A stretch of 64,000 nucleotides of DNA from Rugamonas fusca (GCF_014042365.1 NZ_JACEZS010000016.1:62001-126000), one strand, 5' to 3'; counted from the stretch's first letter, positions 43,828-52,352 are shown. Made by a program: numbers and translations. Notes: generated by a model not told the origin, from the sequence alone.

Positions 43828-44676
43828 TCAGTACGGCTTATCGCCGACGATGGTGGCGCGGTTCATGCGGCGGATGCATGGCGCGTAATCCATCACGGCG
43901 TAGTGCTGGGTGCAGCGGTTGTCCCAGATCGCCACCGCATCCTTGCTCCAGCGCCAGCGCACCTGGTATTCCGGGATGCTGGCCTGGCGGATCAGGTATT
44001 CCAGCAGATCGGATGCGCCCGGATGAAAGTCCATGCCGTAGCGGACGTTCTTGGCCGTGTGGAAGTTGGTGAAATGGGTGGTGAAGGCGTTGACAAACAA
44101 GCTCTTGCGGCCCGTTTCCGGGTGGGTGCGCACCACCGGATGTTCCGGATCGGGGTAGCGCGCCTTCATCGCCAGCCGGTCTTCGATGGGACGGGCCGCC
44201 ATGAACGATGCTTCCATGCTGTGGCGCGCGCGCAGGCCTTCAATGGTCTGCTTGATGTGCTCGGGCAGGCGCTCGTACGCCAGTTCCATGTTGGCCCACA
44301 TGGTGTCGCCGCCCACGGGCGGGCATTCGACGCAGCGCAGCACGGAACCCATGGGCGGAACCTCGCGCCAGGTGGCGTCGTTATGCCAGGCGTTTTCGTA
44401 ACGCTCGGGCGGGTTGTCCGGGGTTTTCCAGATGTGGATGATGCCCGGCTCGCCGTCCGCGCTGTTGGCCAGCGGATGGTCTTCCAGCTGGCCGAAACGC
44501 CTGGCGAAAGCCGCATGTTCGGCGTCGCTCATGGGCTGGTCGCGCACGAACAGCACTTTGTGGTCGAGCAGCGCCTGCTTGATGGAAGCAAACAGGTCGT
44601 CATTGTTGATGGCATCGGCCAGGCGTACGTCTTTCAGCTCCGCGCCCAGGGCACAGGTCAGTTGTTCAATTTTCAT
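43828..44676 (-). CDS. TauD/TfdA-family Fe(II)/2-oxoglutarate dioxygenase
   Basis: The 282-residue protein has the facial triad His98-x-Asp100 (WHNDATW) and distal His near 258 (NRCTQHYAV), with an Arg about 11 residues later (PCIRRMNR) for 2-oxoglutarate. Family members open taurine, alkyl sulphates, 2,4-D or related substrates; the substrate here is unknown. GGAGG lies 7 nt before ATG 44676; ATG 44682 is too close to it. It is divergent from an AraC regulator. Confidence 0.9.
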   Translation of the reverse strand: MKIEQLTCALGAELKDVRLADAINNDDLFASIKQALLDHKVLFVRDQPMSDAEHAAFARRFGQLEDHPLANSADGEPGIIHIWKTPDNPPERYENAWHNDATWREVPPMGSVLRCVECPPVGGDTMWANMELAYERLPEHIKQTIEGLRARHSMEASFMAARPIEDRLAMKARYPDPEHPVVRTHPETGRKSLFVNAFTTHFTNFHTAKNVRYGMDFHPGASDLLEYLIRQASIPEYQVRWRWSKDAVAIWDNRCTQHYAVMDYAPCIRRMNRATIVGDKPY

Positions 44677-44730
44677 GGTCATCCTCCAGTAAGGTCATTT
44701 TTCTCTGGTCAGCATGCTGCCGTACGAAAC

Positions 44731-44787
44731 AGTGTAATGATGCTGCTAAAATCGGACCTATCATTTCGTTCATGAAATCTATCATTT
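44731..44787. promoter_or_regulatory. AraC-type operator with two direct repeats
   Basis: CTATCATTT occurs at 44758-44766 and 44779-44787, 21 bp apart, two helical turns, as expected for an AraC-family dimer. ATTTCGTTCATGAAAT between them is an inverted repeat. On the minus strand a TACACT (-10 candidate, plus 44731-44736) lies downstream with no good -35, which fits an activator-dependent dioxygenase promoter. Confidence 0.5.
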
Positions 44788-44808
44788 GATCTACGCTGGA
44801 GATATCCG

Positions 44809-45804
44809 ATGGGCTGTGTGCGAGCGGCCGTATTAGCCAATTACCTGAACGTGGCCGAGCAGCTGGGTGTGGACGGGGCCGCCCAAATGCTGCGGGTCGG
44901 CCTGCGCCCGCACATTATCGATACCCCTGACGCGCTCATTCCGGTCGATCCCGTCGCCAAGCTGATCGAAGAAACGGCGCGGATCAGCCAGTGCGAGACC
45001 GTTGGCCTGCGCATGTCACAACCGCGCAGCATGTCGGCCTTCGGCGTGGTGGGCTTGCTGTTAGCCCATCAGCGCAACTTGCGCGACGCGTGGAGCATGG
45101 TGCATCGCTATCTGTCCATGATCAACGAGTCCGTCGCCCTGCGTATCGAAGAAGAGGGCGACTCGGCATTGCTGGTTGAGGAAGTATTGACCGGCCACGC
45201 CCAGCCTCAACGGCAGTCCATCGAATTGGCGCTGGCGTCGAATCTGAACCTGTTTCGCACACTGCTCGGTCCGAATTGGGCGCCGCGCGTGGTCTATCTG
45301 CAGCACAGCGCACCGCGTCAGTTGGATGACCATCAGCGCATCTTTCGCTGTCGCTGCGTGTTTGATGCGGAGATCAACGGCATGCGCTTTGCCCGTGCCG
45401 ATCTGGACGCCCCCAATCCGATGGCAGATCCCATTCTCGGACGCTATGCCAGCAGCCTGATCGAATCGATCCCTGCGGCGGCGCGCGGTTCCATGACGGC
45501 CCGCGTGCGTCGTCTGATCCATTTGCACATGCCGATACAACGTGCGAGTATCAAGGCGGTGGCCCAGTCGCTGGGCGTCAGTGTGCACAAATTGCAGATG
45601 GACTTGGCTGCTGAGCACAGCGAATTCTCCGAGATGCTCAATGAAGCCCGTCGGGAGCAGGCTCGGCAGTACCTGACAAGCGGACGTTTCGATATCGGCC
45701 AGATCGCGTCGTTATTGGGATATACCGAGCCCAACTCGTTTACGCGCTGGTTCTCGAAGCAATTTGGCGAATCGCCGACAAAGTGGCGTCGCCGAGTCGC
45801 TTGA
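44809..45804 (+). CDS. AraC-family regulator (OruR/ArgR-like)
   Basis: The 331-residue protein has an N-terminal arabinose_bd-type ligand domain (residues 1-200) and a C-terminal double helix-turn-helix (about 230-331; IGQIASLLGYTEPNSFTRWF). It is divergent from the TauD dioxygenase gene and likely activates it in response to the dioxygenase substrate. Base composition is more A/T-rich than the genes before 43 kb. Confidence 0.9.
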   Translation: MGCVRAAVLANYLNVAEQLGVDGAAQMLRVGLRPHIIDTPDALIPVDPVAKLIEETARISQCETVGLRMSQPRSMSAFGVVGLLLAHQRNLRDAWSMVHRYLSMINESVALRIEEEGDSALLVEEVLTGHAQPQRQSIELALASNLNLFRTLLGPNWAPRVVYLQHSAPRQLDDHQRIFRCRCVFDAEINGMRFARADLDAPNPMADPILGRYASSLIESIPAAARGSMTARVRRLIHLHMPIQRASIKAVAQSLGVSVHKLQMDLAAEHSEFSEMLNEARREQARQYLTSGRFDIGQIASLLGYTEPNSFTRWFSKQFGESPTKWRRRVA

Positions 45805-46136
45805 GTGTTGGGCAGTCCTGTCGCCTGCGGGAGATGGTGCTTGTAGCGCTGGGGACACCGCGCCGCCTCATGACGTGCCCGTCAGCGCACAAGGCGCCGC
45901 CAGTGGATGAAGCCGGCTGTCGAACTTCGCCATGTTGACGAAGCGCAGGGGGGATGGAGGACTTGAAATGTCGCAAATTGGATGTTTCCTGTCGTGGAAT
46001 GAGTAGCGGAATGCATGTTGCAGCATGTAAAGTTTCCATGCGTCAACCAAATGGCTTGACCTGGCGACCTGTGTTGTCGCGGTCAGGGGAGTTGATGGAT
46101 CAGTAGAGCAGGTTTGCTATTTCCGAGGGTTAGCGC
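45805..46136. other. 332-nt gap upstream of the chemoreceptor
   Basis: No supportable gene is seen. Short open frames on the minus strand lack ribosome sites and resemble no family. TAAAGTTT at 46028-46035 matches the -35 of flagellar sigma-28 promoters, but the -10 position 11 bp later (CCAAATGG) is poor, so a chemotaxis-type promoter is only a possibility. Confidence 0.35.
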
Positions 46137-47777
46137 ATGCGTACAAATCTTCCCGTCACCCAGAACGAATACCCTTTCCCTAGAGGGCAGACGCTAGTTT
46201 CGACGACAGATACCAAGGGACGTATTCTTTACTGTAATTCAACATTTATCGAGGTCAGTGGATTTAGCAAGGAGGAGTTGTTAGGCCAGCCCCATAATTT
46301 GGTGCGGCACCCTGACATGCCGGAAGAAGCCTATCGCGACATGTGGGCCACGATCAGCGCCGGAAAGCCATGGTCTGCGCCGGTGAAGAACCGCCGCAGC
46401 AACGGGGATTATTATTGGGTCATGGCGAACGCCACCCCGCTGATGAGCGATGGCAAGCCGGTCGGCTATATGTCGGTGCGCACAGAGGCGACGCGCGACC
46501 AGATCCGTGCCGCCGAACAGTTGTATGCCAGGATGCGCGCTGAGAAGCAGAGTGGAAAGCGGACCTTGCGGCTATCGGGCGGCCTGGTAGAGAGCGACAC
46601 CCTCAAGGGGCGACTGGCGCGGCTGTTCCGTTTTGGACTGTCGACAAATATCTTGTTGGCTTTGTTAGTTGTCGTCGTGATTAATGCCGCGGTGGCGGCG
46701 TTGATTCCCGCCAACCTGCCGATGGCAGGGCCTGGACTTTTCCTCTTCAAATTATTTACCTTGTTGTGCGGCTGGCGCTATCTGAGCTGGCTGATGGTCA
46801 AGCCGCTGGATGGACTTATTACGGCTGCCAATACGATGGCGGCGGGAGACCTGACGCAGATCGTGGCGCGCACGCGTGACGATCAATTGGGCCAGTTACA
46901 GCAGGCCTTAGGACAATTGAATGTCAATATTTTGTCTATCGTGCGGGATGCGCGCGAACAGAGCATGGCGATGCTCCAGGGGACGCATGAAATCGCCCAA
47001 GGCAATTTGGAACTTTCCAGCCGAACCGAGCTGCAAGCGGCCAATCTGGAAAAGACCGCTGCCGCCATAGAACAAATAAGTGCAACTGTGCGTCAAACAA
47101 CTGACGCGGCTGACCAAGCGAATGAACTGTCTGAGCAGGTTTCCGAAGTGGCAGAACAGAGCCGCCTGGCAGTGGATGAAGTCAACAGCACGATGCAGGA
47201 AATCCAGGCCGCGTCGGGACGCATCAGTGAAATCACCCAAGTCATCGACAGCATTGCCTTCCAGACCAATATCCTGGCGCTGAATGCCGCGGTCGAGGCT
47301 GCTCGGGCCGGCGAGCAGGGGCGCGGCTTCGCGGTGGTGGCGAGTGAAGTGCGCGCCCTGGCGCAGCGCACCTCGAGCGCGGCCAAGGAGATCAAACATT
47401 TGATCGACGACTCCGGCGGCAAAGTGGAACAGGGGCATGCGAAAACGACAGCCGCCCAGGTCACGCTGAACAAGGCTGTGGCAGGCGTGCGCAGAGTGTC
47501 GGCCCTGGTCAGCGACATCAGCAGCGCATCCCACGCGCAGCTGACGGGCATCTCGGAAGTGAACCGCGCCATCACTGAACTTGACGGGATTACCCAACAG
47601 AACGCGGCGATGGTGGAGGAGATTTCGGCGGCCGCCGGTTCTTTGGAGGGGACGGCGCAGTCCGTCGCCGAGACCATGCAAGTATTCCGATTGGATAATG
47701 GTTCTGTGATCCAGGCCGACGCGGTCGCACTGCGGCGGTCGATGAAACAGTCCGCTGACATGCGCCGCCTGCAATAA
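46137..47777 (+). CDS. PAS-domain methyl-accepting chemotaxis protein (Aer-like)
   Basis: The 546-residue receptor has an N-terminal PAS domain (about 15-125; GRILYCNSTFIEVSGFSKEELLGQPHN), one or two membrane segments (about 170-220), a HAMP-like linker and a signalling domain whose hairpin tip contains the conserved EAARAGEQGRGFAVVASEVR. It resembles Aer energy/redox sensors, which bind FAD in the PAS domain. GAGGG precedes the ATG. It lies beside tRNA-Pro within the more A/T-rich segment. Confidence 0.92.
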   Translation: MRTNLPVTQNEYPFPRGQTLVSTTDTKGRILYCNSTFIEVSGFSKEELLGQPHNLVRHPDMPEEAYRDMWATISAGKPWSAPVKNRRSNGDYYWVMANATPLMSDGKPVGYMSVRTEATRDQIRAAEQLYARMRAEKQSGKRTLRLSGGLVESDTLKGRLARLFRFGLSTNILLALLVVVVINAAVAALIPANLPMAGPGLFLFKLFTLLCGWRYLSWLMVKPLDGLITAANTMAAGDLTQIVARTRDDQLGQLQQALGQLNVNILSIVRDAREQSMAMLQGTHEIAQGNLELSSRTELQAANLEKTAAAIEQISATVRQTTDAADQANELSEQVSEVAEQSRLAVDEVNSTMQEIQAASGRISEITQVIDSIAFQTNILALNAAVEAARAGEQGRGFAVVASEVRALAQRTSSAAKEIKHLIDDSGGKVEQGHAKTTAAQVTLNKAVAGVRRVSALVSDISSASHAQLTGISEVNRAITELDGITQQNAAMVEEISAAAGSLEGTAQSVAETMQVFRLDNGSVIQADAVALRRSMKQSADMRRLQ

Positions 47778-47815
47778 ACTGCGCAGTGCCACGGATTTGC
47801 CACTGATCGACCTGC

Positions 47816-47852
47816 AAAAAAAAAACAGCGGGTCGCATGAGCCGCTGTTTTT
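47816..47852. terminator. Bidirectional terminator between chemoreceptor and tRNA-Pro
   Basis: AAAAACAGCGG (47821-47831) pairs with CCGCTGTTTTT (47842-47852). A T-run on the plus side ends the chemoreceptor mRNA, and the A-run at 47816-47825 gives a U-run for the minus-strand tRNA transcript. Confidence 0.85.
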
Positions 47853-47864
47853 GAAGGAATCCTG

Positions 47865-47941
47865 TGGTCGGGGTGAGAGGATTCGAACCTCCGGCCTCTA
47901 CGTCCCGAACGTAGCGCTCTACCAGGCTAAGCTACACCCCG
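47865..47941 (-). tRNA. tRNA-Pro (CGG)
   Basis: The minus strand folds as a 77-nt cloverleaf from CGGGGTGTAGC to a genome-encoded CCA. Acceptor CGGGGTG pairs with CACCCCG; the anticodon stem CTACG/CGTAG encloses loop TTCGGGA, giving anticodon CGG (plus 47905-47907); the T-arm contains GGTTCGAATCC. Its 3' end is partly duplicated at 43715-43755. Confidence 0.97.
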
Positions 47942-48086
47942 CTTAGGAACAATTACACCAGAAATTTGTGGATTGTTCAACTATCGAACTGCAATTTTTA
48001 ATCGAAATTGATGCGACGCCCGCTTGGCGCTGTGGTAGTGTGCCTTATTCCATCAGGCTCCCGACCCCAAGCCCCGGTCCCAAAGC

Positions 48087-48647
48087 ATGCACCAGCCATC
48101 CGCGCAGTTACGCAGCAACCTGTACCTGATCCTCGCCACCGTCGCCATGCATGGCCTGATGATGCTGGCCAACGAGCTGTTCATCTTCAAGGCCGAATAC
48201 CTGAAGGGCATAGGCTGGATCTACCTGCCGGCCGGCACGCGGCTGCTGTGCACCTTGCTGTTTGGTCGCATGGGCGCCATCGGCCTGCTGTTGACGGGCT
48301 GGGTCGCCTGCTACTGGTATTACTTCCCCGGCGACGCGCTGCGCGCCACCATGGGCGCCATCGCCGGCGCCATCGGCCCGTATCTGGTGTATCTGGTTCT
48401 GCACCACAAGCTCGGTTCGCGCTTCACGCTGGCCGGGATCGCGCCGGCCACGCTGTTCGCCTGCACCGTGGCCAGCTCGGTGGCCAGCCCGCTGCTGCAC
48501 CATATCTGGTTCGCGCTGCATGGCGACGCCAATCTGCTGCGCGGTTTCGCCGTGATGTTCATCGGTGACCTGGCCGGCACGCTGCTGGTCGTGTTCCTGG
48601 CCAAGGGCTTGCTGGCGTTGCTGCCCGCTCCCGCGCCGGCCAGCTAA
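48087..48647 (+). CDS. Integral membrane protein of unknown function
   Basis: The 186-residue product has about five hydrophobic helices from residue 10 to the end (for example LYLILATVAMHGLMMLA, LLTGWVACYWYYF and GDLAGTLLVVFLAKGLL). The layout recalls MASE1-like sensor membrane domains without an output module, but I cannot assign it firmly. It is a single gene after tRNA-Pro; 47942-48086 upstream is A/T-rich and probably carries both promoters. Confidence 0.7.
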   Translation: MHQPSAQLRSNLYLILATVAMHGLMMLANELFIFKAEYLKGIGWIYLPAGTRLLCTLLFGRMGAIGLLLTGWVACYWYYFPGDALRATMGAIAGAIGPYLVYLVLHHKLGSRFTLAGIAPATLFACTVASSVASPLLHHIWFALHGDANLLRGFAVMFIGDLAGTLLVVFLAKGLLALLPAPAPAS

Positions 48648-48736
48648 GCGAGTGCGGCGGGCGCCGGCGCCCGGCCACCATTTCGGCGATAATGCCTGCC
48701 TCGTTTTCAGACTAACCAGAACAAGCAAGGATCAAC

Positions 48737-49084
48737 ATGGGCATCACCATCTATCACAACACGGCATGCGGCACCTCGCGCAACACGCTGGAACTGATCC
48801 GCGCCACCGGCGTGGAACCGCAGATCGTCGATTACGTGAAAACGCCGCCCACGCGGGCGGCGCTGCAGCAGATGATCGCGGCGGCCGGCCTCACGGTGCG
48901 GGGCGCCATGCGCGACAAGGGCGATTTGTACAATGAACTGGGCCTGTCGGACCTGAGCTTGCCGGACGAAGCCTTGCTCGATGCGATGATGGCCCATCCC
49001 ATCCTGATCAACCGTCCGTTCGTGGTGACGGACAAGGGCGTGCGCCTGTGCCGTCCATCCGATCTGGTGAAAGAGATCCTGTAA
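48737..49084 (+). CDS. arsC: Glutaredoxin-type arsenate reductase ArsC family
   Basis: The 115-residue protein has catalytic Cys11 in NTACGTSRNTLE and the C-terminal PILINRPFVVTDKGVRLCRP of the E. coli ArsC (ArsC/Spx) family. It should reduce arsenate to arsenite with glutathione and glutaredoxin. There is no arsB or arsR nearby, so a solitary detoxification role or a related redox role is possible. The start ATG follows GCAAGGATCAAC. Confidence 0.9.
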   Translation: MGITIYHNTACGTSRNTLELIRATGVEPQIVDYVKTPPTRAALQQMIAAAGLTVRGAMRDKGDLYNELGLSDLSLPDEALLDAMMAHPILINRPFVVTDKGVRLCRPSDLVKEIL

Positions 49085-49129
49085 GTATCCTGTCACTGCG
49101 CCGGCGGCCCTGAAAGCCGCCGTGCGGCG

Positions 49130-50119
49130 TCAGTGCGTGCGGTCGACGGCGAAGTGGGCCAGCTGCAGCAGCGATTGCTTGTAGACGCTGTCGGGCAGGT
49201 CGGCGATGGCGTCGGCCGCGCGCTGGGATGCCGTCACGGCTTGCTGGCGCGTGTATTCGAGCGCGCCGCTGGTGGTGATGGCGGCCAGGATGGTGTCGAA
49301 ATGCTGTTCGTCGCCCTGCTCGATGCAGCTGCGCACCAGCGCCCGCTGTTCTTCCGTGCCGTTTTCCATCAGGTAGATCAGCGGCAGGGTGGGTTTGCCT
49401 TCGCGCAGGTCGTCGCCCACGTTCTTGCCGATCTCGCCGGCGTCGCCCGCGTAGTCGAGCACGTCGTCGATGAGCTGGAAGGCCGTGCCCAGCGAGCGGC
49501 CGTATTCGCCGGCCGCCGCGATCTGGGCGTCCGTTGCGCCCGAGACGAGGGCGCCCAGTTCGGCCGCCGCCTCGAACAGCTTGGCCGTCTTGGAGCGGAT
49601 CACTTGCAGGTAGCGTTCCTCGTTCACGTCCGGATCGTGCATGTTCAGCAGTTGCAGCACTTCGCCTTCGGCGATCACGTTGGTGGCGTCCGACAGGATC
49701 TGCATCACGCGCATGTTGTTCAGGCCCACCATCATCTGGAACGCGCGCGAGTACAGGAAGTCACCCACCAGCACGGAAGCGGCGTTGCCGAACAGCGCAT
49801 TGGCCGTGGCGCGGCCGCGGCGCAGCGACGATTCGTCCACCACGTCGTCGTGCAGCAGGGTCGCCGTGTGGATGAATTCGACCACGGCCGCCAGCTCGTG
49901 GTGCGCCCGCCCCTGGTAGGCATAGGCGTTGGCCACCAGCAGCACCAGCACCGGCCGGATGCGCTTGCCGCCGGCGCTGATGATGTATTCAGCGATCTGG
50001 TTGACGAGGCTGACCTCGGAATGCAATTTCTGGCGGATCACCGTGTTGACCGCGTCCATGTCGGCGGCGATCGTTTGGGCGATGGTGTTTTGCTTGGTGT
50101 GTTGGGTAGCGTCGGACAA
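49130..50119 (-). CDS. ispB: Octaprenyl (polyprenyl) diphosphate synthase
   Basis: This 329-residue trans-prenyltransferase has the first Asp-rich motif at residues 91-95 (HDDVVDE), the second in LIDDVLDYAGD, and GGKRIRP near residue 50. It makes the quinone side chain. The TTG start at 50119 (MSDATQHTKQ) is favoured because related proteins begin the same way; an ATG at 50059 would shorten the usual N-terminus. It is divergent from rplU, as in many Betaproteobacteria. Confidence 0.92.
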   Translation of the reverse strand: MSDATQHTKQNTIAQTIAADMDAVNTVIRQKLHSEVSLVNQIAEYIISAGGKRIRPVLVLLVANAYAYQGRAHHELAAVVEFIHTATLLHDDVVDESSLRRGRATANALFGNAASVLVGDFLYSRAFQMMVGLNNMRVMQILSDATNVIAEGEVLQLLNMHDPDVNEERYLQVIRSKTAKLFEAAAELGALVSGATDAQIAAAGEYGRSLGTAFQLIDDVLDYAGDAGEIGKNVGDDLREGKPTLPLIYLMENGTEEQRALVRSCIEQGDEQHFDTILAAITTSGALEYTRQQAVTASQRAADAIADLPDSVYKQSLLQLAHFAVDRTH

Positions 50120-50283
50120 GGCGAACCTGCGATGGACTGTATAGGGTGCCGCGATTATACGACATGGCCTTGCGCCAAGGGGCATTTGGCCGCCAGGGCC
50201 TGCAACTTGGATGTCATTCGCATAACGATACCGCTGGCCGCCCGGAGTGACATACCACGCCGCATCAAGTTTGTGAATAGTTT

Positions 50284-50312
50284 TTGACGCGAAATCCCAA
50301 CGCATGTATAAT
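50284..50312 (+). promoter_or_regulatory. Strong sigma-70 promoter of rplU-rpmA
   Basis: TTGACG (50284-50289) and TATAAT (50307-50312) are separated by 17 bp. The leader is about 75 nt before the rplU ATG and contains GGGAGGG well upstream plus GATGAGG near the start; no riboswitch is recognised. Confidence 0.85.
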
Positions 50313-50393
50313 CAGCGGTTCCCCCGTTTTCAGCCTGCTTGCAACGCCGAGCCGGGAGGGAATTTTTCTAAACATTTGATGAGGTTTCAAATC

Positions 50394-50705
50394 ATGTACG
50401 CGGTCATAAAAACCGGTGGCAAACAGTATAAAGTTGTCGCTGGCGAAAAACTCAAAGTAGAACAGATACCGGCAGACATTGGTTCCGAAATCACCATCGA
50501 TCAGGTTCTCGCCGTTGGCGCGGGCGACAGCATCAAGTTTGGTGCTCCATTGGTCGAAGGTGCGAAGGTACTGGTAACTGTTGTGGCACACGGTCGTCAC
50601 GATAAGGTGAAGATTTTCAAGATGCGTCGTCGTAAGCACTACCAGAAGCATCAGGGCCATCGCCAGAATTACACCGAAATCCAAATCGTTTCGATCAACG
50701 GCTAA
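50394..50705 (+). CDS. rplU: 50S ribosomal protein L21
   Basis: The 103-residue protein is full-length L21, starting MYAVIKTGGKQYKV and ending with the basic KMRRRKHYQKHQGHRQNYTEI segment that binds 23S rRNA. ATG 50394 is set by the conserved start; longer in-frame starts have no homology. First gene after the strong promoter at 50284. Confidence 0.98.
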   Translation: MYAVIKTGGKQYKVVAGEKLKVEQIPADIGSEITIDQVLAVGAGDSIKFGAPLVEGAKVLVTVVAHGRHDKVKIFKMRRRKHYQKHQGHRQNYTEIQIVSING

Positions 50706-50748
50706 TCGCTGCTTGCCCGAATCACACTAGTATCGAAGGAGCTTTAGA

Positions 50749-51006
50749 ATGGCACACAAAAAAGGCGGCGGCACTACGCGAAACGGCCGCGACTCAGAAT
50801 CAAAACGTCTGGGCGTTAAAGTCTACGGCGGCCAGGCGATCAACGCCGGCGGCATCATCATTCGTCAACGCGGCACCCCAGTGCGCGCCGGCGAAGGCGT
50901 AGGCATGGGCAAGGACCACACCCTGTTCGCCCTGGTGGACGGCAAGGTGAAGTTCGTTGTCAAGGGCCCGAACTCGCACCAGTTCGTGACCGTCGTACCA
51001 GCGTAA
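50749..51006 (+). CDS. rpmA: 50S ribosomal protein L27
   Basis: The 85-residue protein is L27, starting MAHKKGGGTTRNGRDSESKR, with its flexible N-terminal tail reaching the peptidyl-transferase centre. GGAGC lies 5' of the ATG, 43 nt after rplU. A terminator follows at 51063-51091. Confidence 0.98.
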   Translation: MAHKKGGGTTRNGRDSESKRLGVKVYGGQAINAGGIIIRQRGTPVRAGEGVGMGKDHTLFALVDGKVKFVVKGPNSHQFVTVVPA

Positions 51007-51062
51007 TTGGTACCGGCATGCCCGCGCGGCATGCCACCCCGTAAGGCGCAAGCCTTCAATCG

Positions 51063-51091
51063 AAAGGCTCTGCCCAAGGTAGAGCCTTTTT
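51063..51091 (+). terminator. Terminator between rpmA and obgE
   Basis: AAAGGCTCT pairs with AGAGCCTTT, followed by T's. A second dyad, GGCATGCC-CGCGC-GGCATGCC at 51015-51035, precedes it. It probably lowers obgE expression relative to the ribosomal genes without blocking it. Confidence 0.75.
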
Positions 51092-51110
51092 AGTTTTATG
51101 GCGGCACACT

Positions 51111-52220
51111 ATGAAGTTTATCGACGAAGCAAAAATTGAAGTCATCGCCGGCAACGGCGGCAATGGCTGCGCCTCTTTTTGCCGTGAAAAATTTAGACCC
51201 TTCGGCGGCCCGGACGGCGGCGACGGCGGCAAAGGCGGCTCGATCTGGGCCATCGCCGACCGCAACGTCAACACCCTGGTCGATTACCGCTACTCCAAGA
51301 TGCACAAGGCCAAGGACGGCGAGCCCGGACGCGGCGCCGATTGCTACGGCAAGGGCGCGGAAGACATCCAGCTGCGCATGCCGGTGGGCACCCTGATCAT
51401 CGACAACACCAGCGGCGAAATCATCGCTGACCTGACCGAGCACGGTCAGATCGAATTGCTGGCCAAGGGCGGCGAGGGCGGCTGGGGCAACATCCACTTC
51501 AAGACGTCGACCAACCGTGCGCCGCGCCAGAAGACTGAAGGCAAGGAAGGCGAACGGCGCGAACTGCGCCTGGAGCTGAAGGTGCTGGCCGACGTGGGCC
51601 TGCTGGGCATGCCCAACGCGGGCAAGTCCACCTTCATCACGGCCGTCTCCAACGCCCGTCCCAAGATCGCCGACTACCCGTTCACCACCTTGCACCCCAA
51701 CCTGGGCGTGGTGCGCGTGTCGCACGAGCGCAGCTTCGTGATCGCCGACATTCCCGGCCTGATCGAGGGCGCGGCCGAAGGCGCCGGCCTGGGCCACCAG
51801 TTCCTGCGCCACCTGCAGCGCACCGGCCTGCTGCTGCACATCGTCGACCTGGCGCCGTTCGAAGCCAACGTCGATCCGGTCAAGGAAGCCAAGGCCCTGG
51901 TCAAGGAACTCAAGAAGTACGACGAAGCCCTGGTCGACAAGCCGCGCTGGCTGGTGCTCAACAAGCTGGACATGGTGCCCGAAGCGGAGCGCAAGACGGT
52001 GGTCAAGGACTTCCTCAAGCGCTTTGGCTGGAAAGGGCCCGTGTTCGAGATCTCGGCCCTGAGCCACGAAGGCACGCAGGAGCTGGTCAACGCCATCTAC
52101 CTGCACCTGGAGCAGAAGAAGCACGAGGAACAGCGCGCGGAAGAAACCCAGATGACGGAAGAGGCGCGTGGCATCTCGTCCATCGATCCGGACGATCCCC
52201 GCTTCAAGATCCTGGACTAA
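51111..52220 (+). CDS. obgE: Obg/CgtA ribosome-assembly GTPase
   Basis: The 369-residue protein has the glycine-rich Obg fold (residues 1-158; AGNGGNGCASFCREKF), then a GTPase domain with G1 GMPNAGKST (about 166), G3 DIPGLIEGA and G4 NKLD, and an acidic C-terminal tail. It acts in 50S assembly and stress control. The stop is created inside a 13-bp tandem duplication, which may have altered the tail end. Confidence 0.97.
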   Translation: MKFIDEAKIEVIAGNGGNGCASFCREKFRPFGGPDGGDGGKGGSIWAIADRNVNTLVDYRYSKMHKAKDGEPGRGADCYGKGAEDIQLRMPVGTLIIDNTSGEIIADLTEHGQIELLAKGGEGGWGNIHFKTSTNRAPRQKTEGKEGERRELRLELKVLADVGLLGMPNAGKSTFITAVSNARPKIADYPFTTLHPNLGVVRVSHERSFVIADIPGLIEGAAEGAGLGHQFLRHLQRTGLLLHIVDLAPFEANVDPVKEAKALVKELKKYDEALVDKPRWLVLNKLDMVPEAERKTVVKDFLKRFGWKGPVFEISALSHEGTQELVNAIYLHLEQKKHEEQRAEETQMTEEARGISSIDPDDPRFKILD

Positions 52221-52231
52221 GATCCTGGACT
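52206..52231 (+). repeat. 13-bp perfect tandem duplication at the obgE stop
   Basis: AAGATCCTGGACT is present twice in a row (52206-52218, 52219-52231). The TAA stop of obgE spans the junction (52218-52220), so the protein ends KILD at the junction. Confidence 0.9.
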
Positions 52232-52324
52232 GATCGTACTGAACGGCAAGCCCGTCTTCGATTACAATCACAGTACGTGATTCCCATTCGGCCGCCTCGC
52301 GCGGCCGATTCGCATTTTCCCTTT

Positions 52325-52352
52325 GATATAAACGGTTACCACGGTTTATATC
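52325..52352. promoter_or_regulatory. A/T-rich inverted repeat upstream of proB
   Basis: GATATAAAC (52325-52333) and GTTTATATC (52344-52352) form a perfect 9-bp inverted repeat with a 10-nt centre, 171 bp before proB. It could be an operator or a leader hairpin. A possible -10 TACAAT is at 52263-52268. The rest of the 303-nt gap holds no gene that I can support. Confidence 0.45.

Noticed and set aside
45740..46050. Short minus-strand frames in the gap before the chemoreceptor
   Set aside because: They overlap the end of the AraC gene, lack ribosome sites and match no known pattern.
49096..49125. CGGCGG/CCGCCG dyad between arsC and ispB as a terminator
   Set aside because: Weak, irregular stem in G/C-rich DNA with no T-run; not distinguishable from background.
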